Below, piece by piece: positions 28,123 to 36,493 of a DNA stretch of 36,493 bases. This stretch comes from an uncultured Thalassotalea sp. (GTDB taxonomy: Bacteria > Pseudomonadota > Gammaproteobacteria > Enterobacterales > Alteromonadaceae). The translations under genes and the position numbers were made by a program. The DNA is taken from the NCBI GenBank assembly GCA_938075435.1, contig CALJHL010000191.1, positions 1 to 36,493 on the forward strand, in the 5' to 3' direction. The notes under the pieces were generated by a model. The model searched no databases. It was not told the DNA's origin and worked only from the letters and a program-made list of their open reading frames with translations. Position 1 is the stretch's first letter, and each line of letters opens with the position of its first letter.

Positions 28123-28926
28123 ATGCATCCGATGCTAAATATCGCGGTACGTGCTGCGCGTGCCGCTGGCAGCGTTATCGCTCGCTCTTTTGAAAATGTA
28201 GATAAAGTAGAAGTCGAAGCGAAAGGCACTAACGATTTTGTTACGAATATAGATTTAAAAGCTGAAGAAATTATTATTGAAACACTTCGTAAATCATACC
28301 CAGATCATTCTATAGTAAGTGAAGAGTGTGGCGATTTACCAGGTAAAGACAGTGATTACCAATGGATCATCGACCCTATCGATGGCACCACAAACTTTGT
28401 TAAAGGCATTCCCCACTTCGCAGTTTCTATTGCTCTTAAAGTTAAGGGTAAACTTGATCAAGCGGTAATTTACGATCCAATTCGTGGTGATTTATTTACG
28501 GCGAGTCGTGGTAAAGGTGCCCAGATGAACAATGTTCGTATTCGCGTTAAAGCTCATAAAGAACTCGCTGGTACTATTATTGCTACAGGTTTCCCTTACA
28601 AGTTTAAGCACCATACCGATGCCTACCTAGGCATGTTTACCAATATATTCAAAAAATCAGCTGATATACGTCGTGCCGGCTCTGCCGCTCTTGATCTAGC
28701 ATACGTAGCGTCTGGCCGTGTTGATGGTTTCTTTGAAATTGGCTTAAAACCTTGGGACACAGCTGCTGGTGAATTATTAGTAATTGAAGCGGGTGGTTTA
28801 GTAACTGACTTTGTCGGCGGCCATAACCACAGCCAAAGCGGAAATATCGTAGCTGGAAGCCCACGCTTATTAAAAGAGTTACTTACCGAAATGCGACCAC
28901 ATTTAACGCCTTCATTAAAAAAGTAA
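28123..28926 (+). CDS. suhB: Inositol-1-monophosphatase family protein SuhB
   Basis: MHPMLNIAVRAARAAGSVIARSFE...; IDPIDGTTNFVKGIPHFAVSIAL; WDTAAGELLVIEAGG. ATG at 28123 preceded by GGGGAAA; the ORF track's 28108 start is a TTG. Confidence 0.95.
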   Translation: MHPMLNIAVRAARAAGSVIARSFENVDKVEVEAKGTNDFVTNIDLKAEEIIIETLRKSYPDHSIVSEECGDLPGKDSDYQWIIDPIDGTTNFVKGIPHFAVSIALKVKGKLDQAVIYDPIRGDLFTASRGKGAQMNNVRIRVKAHKELAGTIIATGFPYKFKHHTDAYLGMFTNIFKKSADIRRAGSAALDLAYVASGRVDGFFEIGLKPWDTAAGELLVIEAGGLVTDFVGGHNHSQSGNIVAGSPRLLKELLTEMRPHLTPSLKK

Positions 28927-28953
28927 TGATTAAATAATTACGCAAATTTATAG

Positions 28954-28984
28954 CAAAAGGCTTAGTTAACTAAGCCTTTTTTTT
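28954..28984. terminator. Terminator between suhB and M24 peptidase
   Basis: AAAAGGCTTAGTTAACTAAGCCTTTTTTTT. Confidence 0.9.
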
Positions 28985-29032
28985 GGCTAAAATTCACCCA
29001 GTATGTAATTGCAAAATTACTGTAAGTAACGG

Positions 29033-30391
29033 CTAATATTGCTTATGCTTTATTAACAACAATTGTCGTTGTCGCGGGGCCAGATAACTTACCTTGCCCC
29101 GACTAAATAGGGCATTTTCTTCTAGCATGATAACAATGTCTTTTTGCCACTCTGGCGAGTAAACCTTAACATTAAGTTCAATTGCATAGGCAGTATTGTC
29201 ATGTAATGGATAATCGCCCTCACCGGCGACCCCATATTGCGAATCCCACTTACCAATTGTGGTTCCTGCCGCATGGCCATAAAAACCAATGGGATGACTA
29301 TAAATCATCGGCTTTAAACCAGCTAATAGTGCTTGCTCTCGAGTTTTAGATAATATTTCATTCCCGCTGCGACCCGCAACAAAGTTACTCGTTAGAATGT
29401 CTTGTAGTTCATTCCCTTTCGCTAAAGCTTGCTTTAAAAATTCCGGGGCTTGATTTTCGCCGGCTTTCAATACGTAAGCATGTTGTTGAATATCGGTATT
29501 AAGCCGCAAATAATGAATACCAAAATCTACATGTAGTAAATCACCAGGTAAAATAACTAAATTAGCATCCTCACTAACCTCAAAATCGACATATTTACGC
29601 TGCAGTCTGATTGATGGTTGGAACCAGGTATTTAAACCAAGGGCAGTCACCTTATCTCTAAACCACCACACTAAATCGCCGACTGTGGTCTTTCTCGGGC
29701 GAATGACTTTATTTGAAAAACCCTCGGCAATAATGGCCTTTGTTAAAGCCACCATACCTTTATAATGGGCTATTTCTTCGGGTATACGGGTTTCTAACCA
29801 AGGGATTGCAATAGACTCAGCCGAAACGATGCGATTTCGATATTTGTTGGGTAAATAAGAATGTAATAAGTCTCGGTCGGTGGCGGTTAAGCCATCGGCC
29901 AATTCAAAGTCGATAGATTGATTAACAGCAATCCGTTGTGGGTCATGCTGCTGAATTAAGGTAACTAATGCCTGCCATTGATCGGCTTGAATTTCTTTAT
30001 CCCATGCCTTGCTAAAGATAGTGCCAACATCATAACGCGACATCGCTTGCGCTTTAATTGGCGATGCCCCTGTGTTGCCTTGTTCAGTGTGACTAAAAAC
30101 TAAGATGGTCCGCCTTCTTGCTCCCATCCAATTAGCGGGTAAAAATGTTTTCAATATAGGGTCTTCATTATACTCGCGCGAAATTAGGATCCACATATCG
30201 ACATTGGCAGCTTTCATCAAGCTAGGCATTAGCAACTCAACCCGCCGAGCAAGGTTTTGATCTATGACTTCGGCGCGTTGTTGCATGCCAAGAATGTTAT
30301 GTTCACTTTCTGCTGCTAATACTATTTTCAGAGAAAATGTACTACTAATTAACAACAAGCAACCGATAACAATTTTTACTGTTAAGTTCAT
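29033..30391 (-). CDS. Secreted M24 family metallopeptidase (Xaa-Pro aminopeptidase-like)
   Basis: MNLTVKIVIGCLLLISSTFSLKIVLA signal peptide; metal ligands in LLHVDFGIHYLRLNTDIQQHAY, HPIGFYGHAAG, AIELNV, MLEENALF. Upstream ORF extension overlaps the next gene and is unlikely to be coding. Confidence 0.85.
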   Translation of the reverse strand: MNLTVKIVIGCLLLISSTFSLKIVLAAESEHNILGMQQRAEVIDQNLARRVELLMPSLMKAANVDMWILISREYNEDPILKTFLPANWMGARRRTILVFSHTEQGNTGASPIKAQAMSRYDVGTIFSKAWDKEIQADQWQALVTLIQQHDPQRIAVNQSIDFELADGLTATDRDLLHSYLPNKYRNRIVSAESIAIPWLETRIPEEIAHYKGMVALTKAIIAEGFSNKVIRPRKTTVGDLVWWFRDKVTALGLNTWFQPSIRLQRKYVDFEVSEDANLVILPGDLLHVDFGIHYLRLNTDIQQHAYVLKAGENQAPEFLKQALAKGNELQDILTSNFVAGRSGNEILSKTREQALLAGLKPMIYSHPIGFYGHAAGTTIGKWDSQYGVAGEGDYPLHDNTAYAIELNVKVYSPEWQKDIVIMLEENALFSRGKVSYLAPRQRQLLLIKHKQY

Positions 30392-30404
30392 TAATGAAAT
30401 ATTC

Positions 30405-31793
30405 CTAATAGCCACCAAAAGAGCCCGCTGGGCCAGGAAAAACCACTGGCGATTCAAAACCAGCGCTAGACACACTACTAACCCCAAAAAAATAATTATC
30501 AATAACAATATTTTCAAGCACAAAACTGTCGACATTACCGACATATTGACTATGAGTCCATTGTGGCGCAGTCGTCAAACGCCAGTGCACTCGATAGCCT
30601 GCGACGTTCGCAGCTTGTTCGCCCTCAGGCCTTTGCCAACTGAGGGTTGTCGATGCTGATACTGCACCGCTAATTTCAGTGTTTGCCGGCGGTGGTGGCG
30701 CCCAAGCAAGAGAGGCTAAAGTAACAGCATTTAGTGAGGTTAATTTAGCATTAAAATCAAAATCGACGCCAGCGACAACATCGCCATAATCAATAGCATT
30801 TTCACGGCGTAAGTCTTGGTGCTGGCGAGTATAGTCTTCATTAGTCTCCATAATGCGAACCGCTGGAAAGCCCACCGCATTGAAAGGCCGATGATGGCCA
30901 CCACGGCCAAAACGATCGAGGCGATAAATCATCATCACATCTAAATTAGGGATATATTGGTCGGCAATAGTATCAATATAGCGGCTAATATTTCGCGATG
31001 CTGAATCAACTTCACCACCAGTAAATCTACGTTTATGAGCTTGTTCTGCGGTTTCGACAAATCGCACCCCTTCAGAAAATACCCGGGCGGTAGTATTATT
31101 GATGACACCATTTATACCGGATATGTTGCCAATCATGTCATTATTGAGCACCGCTTCAACCCGCCAACCATCTCTAATCGCTTGGGCGGCCATTATTTTG
31201 CCACCAAACAAACCTTGCTCCTCTCCAGAAAGAGCCGCATAAACAATACTGCCATTAAATTTTTGCTTACTTAATACTCGTGCCGCTTCGATAACGCCGG
31301 CTACACCACTGGCGTTATCATTTGCGCCTGGTGAGTCATCGCGATAGTTTAAGGGATCGCTAACTCGAGAATCTATATCGCCGCTCATGATCACATAGCG
31401 GTTAGGATCAGTGCTGCCCCGCTGAATGGCAATAACATTGACCACTTCGGTTGGGTTAGGGATGCGTTTTTCACCGGAAATAATTTCAGCTTGAGTGATC
31501 ACTTCTAAACAACCTCCACACTGTGCAGATATCTTCTCAAACTCGGCCTTTATCCAGCGTCTGGAAGCGCCTATACCACGAGTTTCAGACTGAGTTTCGG
31601 ACAAGGTATGGCGAGTTCCAAAGCTAACTAACTTAGTCACATCGGCTTTAATTCGTTGAGCACTAACCTGTTGTTGGATAGTCCTTAAGATAGGTTGCTC
31701 ATTAGGTGGGACGATCAACACAGCTTGCGTTGCAGCATTAGCAGTACTGGTCAATAACGCTGTCATTGCTAACAGAGTAAGTTTTTTAAGCAT
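30405..31793 (-). CDS. Secreted M28 family metallopeptidase with C-terminal fibronectin-III-like region
   Basis: Signal peptide MLKKLTLLAMTALLTSTANA; GANDNASGVAGVIEAARVL, ALSGEEQGLFGG, LNNDMIGN, GGHHRPFNAVGFPAVRI; C-terminal SASTTLSWQRPEGEQAANVAGYRVHWR. Confidence 0.88.
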   Translation of the reverse strand: MLKKLTLLAMTALLTSTANAATQAVLIVPPNEQPILRTIQQQVSAQRIKADVTKLVSFGTRHTLSETQSETRGIGASRRWIKAEFEKISAQCGGCLEVITQAEIISGEKRIPNPTEVVNVIAIQRGSTDPNRYVIMSGDIDSRVSDPLNYRDDSPGANDNASGVAGVIEAARVLSKQKFNGSIVYAALSGEEQGLFGGKIMAAQAIRDGWRVEAVLNNDMIGNISGINGVINNTTARVFSEGVRFVETAEQAHKRRFTGGEVDSASRNISRYIDTIADQYIPNLDVMMIYRLDRFGRGGHHRPFNAVGFPAVRIMETNEDYTRQHQDLRRENAIDYGDVVAGVDFDFNAKLTSLNAVTLASLAWAPPPPANTEISGAVSASTTLSWQRPEGEQAANVAGYRVHWRLTTAPQWTHSQYVGNVDSFVLENIVIDNYFFGVSSVSSAGFESPVVFPGPAGSFGGY

Positions 31794-32035
31794 AATAAAT
31801 GAATCCCATCAGTAAGAGAAAATGACCCTGTTAGTTAATAATTAACGGTTTGTATTAGCAGTGCAAGTATTTAAAATATTTTCGCCAATAAAAGAGTTAT
31901 TAATAATGTTTAAATAACAGAAACTTATGCAGAGTATAACCAATTAATATAATAAATATAAAATAGATACTTTATTGTTAGGTCAGTAGCCAGTTAGTAT
32001 TAACGTCTTGTTAACAACTTCGTTGTAATAATTTA

Positions 32036-32263
32036 TTGTTAGGTTTTGGACTAGCAGTGGCAAATGAAGTTGGACTTAATGTTTTAGCCCCATGCAGTAA
32101 ACTCCCGTCTATTGTTAAAAAACTAGGGCTTTCGGTTAATGCATTTGCTTTAGCCTTTTTTATTCTGCAGAGCTCTCAGCTCACCTATAGTATGGCAACG
32201 GTGTTGTACGCCGAATTTAAGATTGGCAATAACGGCAAACTTCTTGCCTTAATTATTAGTTAG
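32036..32263 (+). other. Small hydrophobic ORF, unassigned (possible membrane-protein remnant or spurious)
   Basis: 75 aa from TTG, LLGFGLAVANEVGLNVLAPCSKLPSIVKKLGLSVNAFALAFFILQSSQLTYSMATVLYAEFKIGNNGKLLALIIS; lies in an otherwise empty intergenic region. Confidence 0.25.
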
Positions 32264-32316
32264 GTAATAACAACTGCCCGATGATTTTCCAAGCCTAACT
32301 TCTAATTTACAGGTAT

Positions 32317-32346
32317 AAAAAAACCGAGCTAAGCTCGGTTTTTAAA
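32317..32346. terminator. Terminator downstream of secF
   Basis: AAAAAAACCGAGCTAAGCTCGGTTTTTAAAA. Confidence 0.88.
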
Positions 32347-32362
32347 ATAGATGTTTTGTTAG

Positions 32363-33310
32363 CTACATTCTTAATTCGTCTTGATCTGCACCTTCGACTT
32401 CAATAACTTCAGGTATTAAGTCTTCTTTGGAGATACCTAATGCTAAGGCAACCGTCGAAGCAACGTAAATAGAAGAGTAGGTACCAACCACAATGCCAAA
32501 TAATAATGCCGTAGCAAACCCATGAATTAACGCTCCGCCTTTAAAGAATAAAGCCAGTAACACTAAAAACGTCGTTAGTGAGGTGATCATGGTGCGGCTT
32601 AAGGTTTGGGTTAAAGAAATATTAATAATTTCTTCGGCTTCACCTTTGCGGATTTTGCGAAAATTTTCTCGAATTCGATCCGATACCACAATGGTATCAT
32701 TGAGGGAATAACCGATAACCGCAAGTACTGCCGCTAAGACTGTTAAATCAAACTCTAAACCTAATACCGAGAAAAGACCTAAGGTTAAAATAACATCGTG
32801 CCCTAGTGCGGTAACAGAGCCAAGGGCAAAACGCCACTCGAAACGAAACGCCACATAAACCAGTATACAGATAAGGGCAGTTAGCATGGCCAGACCGCCT
32901 TGCTCTGCTAACTCATCGCCAACGTTAGCACCAACAAACTCGATGCGGCGCATTTCAACGTTAGCATTACCACCTTGTTGAAGAAGGTTTAAGATTTCAT
33001 TACCGAGCATTTCGGCTTTAACATTATCGCGTTGACCTAAACGAATAAGCACATCTTCAGAGCTACCAAATAGCTGTACAACCGCATCAGGGTAGCCACC
33101 TTGTTCTAACACCTCACGGATGTTACCCAAATCAGCTGGTTGGCTAAAACCAACTTCTAATAAGGTTCCGCCGGTAAAATCCAAACCAAAATTTAATTTA
33201 TTGGTTGCTAACGAAATTACTGAAGCAAGAACCAGTATTATACTAATTATGGTGCTGGCCTTACGGTATGACATAAAGGCCAGAGTATCTTTCATTTTAA
33301 AAATTTTCAT
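32363..33310 (-). CDS. secF: Protein translocase subunit SecF
   Basis: NFGLDFTGGTLLEVGF; VIGYSLNDTIVVSDRIREN; follows secD. Confidence 0.97.
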   Translation of the reverse strand: MKIFKMKDTLAFMSYRKASTIISIILVLASVISLATNKLNFGLDFTGGTLLEVGFSQPADLGNIREVLEQGGYPDAVVQLFGSSEDVLIRLGQRDNVKAEMLGNEILNLLQQGGNANVEMRRIEFVGANVGDELAEQGGLAMLTALICILVYVAFRFEWRFALGSVTALGHDVILTLGLFSVLGLEFDLTVLAAVLAVIGYSLNDTIVVSDRIRENFRKIRKGEAEEIINISLTQTLSRTMITSLTTFLVLLALFFKGGALIHGFATALLFGIVVGTYSSIYVASTVALALGISKEDLIPEVIEVEGADQDELRM

Positions 33311-33324
33311 TTTATATTCCTGAC

Positions 33325-35175
33325 CTAAATTGGAAGCTTATCAATTTTCTTACCACCCCAAACTGCATTGACTACCGAACGGGTACCAATAATTGAAGTG
33401 AACATAGAAGTGATAATACCGATTGACAGCGTTACTGCGAAACCTTTGATCGGGCCAGTGCCCACTGCAAACAGAATAAGAGCAGCAATTAAGGTAGTAA
33501 TGTTGGCATCGAAAATGGTTGAAAATGCCGCATCATACCCCTGATGAATCGATTGTTGGACACTTTTACCTTCCCGTAACTCTTCTCGAATACGTTCGAA
33601 AATGAGTACGTTGGCATCAACTGCCATACCAACAGTCAGAACAATACCAGCCATACCAGGTAGGGTTAAAGTCGCGCCGGGGATAAGTGACATTATGCCA
33701 ACAATTAGCACTAGGTTTGCTGCTAAAGCAAAGTTGGCAACCAGACCAAACTTACGATAGTAAACCATCATAAATAATAATACTAAAGCAAAGCCCCAAA
33801 GAATGGCTTGCATCCCTAATTGAACATTCTCAGCACCCAGTGATGGGCCGACAGTCCGCTCTTCGACAATGGCGATTGGCGCAATTAAGGCTCCGGCGCG
33901 CAGCAGCAAGGCTAAATTATGAGCCGCGGCAGGTGAATCTTGACCGGTGATCCTAAAGCTACTACCCAGACGAGCCTGAATAGTGGCAACACTAATGACT
34001 TCTTGGTGTTGGGTAAACTTTAAGCTGCCATCAGGGTTTTTCTCGCCAGTGGCCTTGCTTTCAATAAATACGGTGGCCATTGGCTTACCAATATTATCTT
34101 TAGTCGCATTTGAAAAAATGCTGCCCCCCTTGCTATCAAGGTCGATATTAACTTGTGAACGATTGGTTTGCTGATCCATTGAAGAAGCTGCACCAACAAT
34201 ATGTTCACCACGTAACATAATACGTTTTTTCAACAGTTGTGGACGACCGTCTTGATCGTTAACTAAAAATGAACCCGCTGGTACTCGACCATTTAAGGCA
34301 TCGCGTACATCGTGTTGTTGATCAACCATATGAAATTGCAAGGTCGCCGTAGCACCTAAAATTTCTTTAGCACGAGCAGTATCTTGTACACCCGGTAATT
34401 CAACAACAATATGCTTTGAGCCCTGACGCTGTACCAATGGTTCAGCAACACCTAACTCATTAACTCGGTTACGAATTATGGTGATATTTTGTTGAATGGC
34501 GTATTCACGGGTTTCTTTTAATTTAGCTTCCGACATGGTTACTTTTAACGACAATTTATCTTCGTCATCAACAAAAATTAACCCTTGGTTAGTGCGTTTT
34601 AATAAACTTTCCCCTGCGGCTAAGTCGTCCTCATTACGAAACACAACTTCCACACCATTACCTGATTCTTTTACTGAACGATAACGTATTTTTTCATTAC
34701 GAAGGTCAGTACGAAAACCACCAAGCATATTTTCTTGGGCGCGATTCATCGCGGTTTTCATATCCACTTCCATTAAGAAATGAACACCACCGCTTAAATC
34801 TAAACCTAACTTCATTGGCACACCGCCAATGTTTGCTAACCATTCTGGGGTAGCCGGGGTTAGGTTTAAAGCAACGGAATATTCACTACCTAAGCTGATG
34901 GATAGCGCTTTATTAGCCGTTTGTTGGTTTTTATAATCTTTAAAGCGAACTAATACTTGGCCATTAGCTAAACTAGCACTTTGGTAAGTGATATTCGAAC
35001 TTGCCAGACTGGCTTTTATTTGATCTAGTGTTGCAAGATCCGCTTCTACACCTTTGGTGCCAGAAATTTGTACTGCCGGATCTTCACCGTAGTAGTTGGG
35101 TAATGCGTATAAAGCACCAATGGCAATGATAAACACCACCATTAACGATTTCCACAGAGGATATTTGTTTAACAC
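33325..35175 (-). CDS. secD: Protein translocase subunit SecD
   Basis: [74 protein letters not shown]. Confidence 0.97.
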   Translation of the reverse strand: MLNKYPLWKSLMVVFIIAIGALYALPNYYGEDPAVQISGTKGVEADLATLDQIKASLASSNITYQSASLANGQVLVRFKDYKNQQTANKALSISLGSEYSVALNLTPATPEWLANIGGVPMKLGLDLSGGVHFLMEVDMKTAMNRAQENMLGGFRTDLRNEKIRYRSVKESGNGVEVVFRNEDDLAAGESLLKRTNQGLIFVDDEDKLSLKVTMSEAKLKETREYAIQQNITIIRNRVNELGVAEPLVQRQGSKHIVVELPGVQDTARAKEILGATATLQFHMVDQQHDVRDALNGRVPAGSFLVNDQDGRPQLLKKRIMLRGEHIVGAASSMDQQTNRSQVNIDLDSKGGSIFSNATKDNIGKPMATVFIESKATGEKNPDGSLKFTQHQEVISVATIQARLGSSFRITGQDSPAAAHNLALLLRAGALIAPIAIVEERTVGPSLGAENVQLGMQAILWGFALVLLFMMVYYRKFGLVANFALAANLVLIVGIMSLIPGATLTLPGMAGIVLTVGMAVDANVLIFERIREELREGKSVQQSIHQGYDAAFSTIFDANITTLIAALILFAVGTGPIKGFAVTLSIGIITSMFTSIIGTRSVVNAVWGGKKIDKLPI

Positions 35176-35185
35176 AATTTGTTCC

Positions 35186-35518
35186 TTACAGAGACTTCAT
35201 AGTCCCTTTTGGTAAAACAGCAGTGATAGCAGCTTTTTGCACAGTCAGTTCAGTACCTTCAGCAACACTCACTACGATAAAATCTTTCTCTTCAGACACT
35301 TTGCTAATTTTACCAACAATGCCACCTTGAGTTAAAACTTCATCGCCCTTTGACAATGCTGCCATTAGGCCTTTGTGCTCTTTTACACGTTTAGCTTGTG
35401 GACGGTAAATCATAAAATAAAATACTAAACCAAATACGGCTAACATGATCAACATTTCAAAGCCGCCACTTTGTTGTGGGGCGTCGGCTGCATATGCTTT
35501 ACTAATTAAAAAATCCAT
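35186..35518 (-). CDS. yajC: Preprotein translocase accessory subunit YajC
   Basis: 110 aa; [50 protein letters not shown]. Confidence 0.96.
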   Translation of the reverse strand: MDFLISKAYAADAPQQSGGFEMLIMLAVFGLVFYFMIYRPQAKRVKEHKGLMAALSKGDEVLTQGGIVGKISKVSEEKDFIVVSVAEGTELTVQKAAITAVLPKGTMKSL

Positions 35519-35568
35519 AAAATCCTCTACTACTTACTCTATTGAAAAATGAAAGAACAAATTTATTA

Positions 35569-36493
<925 letters not shown>

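Noticed and set aside
30392-30544. N-terminal 51-aa extension of the M24 ORF
   Set aside because: Overlaps the 3' end of the M28 peptidase gene, and a proper signal peptide begins at MNLTVKIVIGCLLL, so the upstream extension is probably not translated.
31971-32044. 13-bp direct repeat TTTATTGTTAGGT at 31971-31983 and 32032-32044
   Set aside because: Short, AT-rich and in a low-complexity intergenic region; no element-like content between copies.

Overview
The window is a mostly chromosomal, housekeeping segment of a marine gammaproteobacterium. Protein sequences and gene order suggest Alteromonadales, Colwelliaceae-like; this is inference, since no search was run. Contents in order: porin (partial, -), PstS-like phosphate-binding protein (+), GcvR-like ACT protein (-), M49-like lipoprotein peptidase (+), thiI (-), xseB-ispA-dxs (+), DUF808/YedI (+), S9 peptidase (+), ribB(A/X)-ribE-ribD-nrdR-glyA (-), a MASE1-PAS-GGDEF-EAL c-di-GMP protein (+), fdx-hscA-hscB-iscA-iscU-iscS-iscR-cysE-trmJ (all -, iscR upstream), suhB (+), secreted M24 and M28 peptidases (-), secF-secD-yajC-tgt (-, tgt partial). 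I found no phage, CRISPR, tRNA/rRNA or obvious novel operon-scale system. The most interesting signal is a near-perfect 25-bp direct repeat (24/25) made from the 3' end of fdx. It flanks a ~3.3 kb segment holding the GGDEF-EAL gene, a decayed gene fragment and a perfect 15-bp inverted repeat, which looks like a scar of site-specific insertion at the fdx 3' end. Other signals: divergent Pho-box-like sites between the porin and pstS-like genes, two abutting IscR type-1-like sites, a quasi-periodic TCCCTG repeat cluster, a REP-like nested palindrome, a RibB fusion lacking the cyclohydrolase zinc cysteines, and an M28 peptidase with a metal-ligand substitution.
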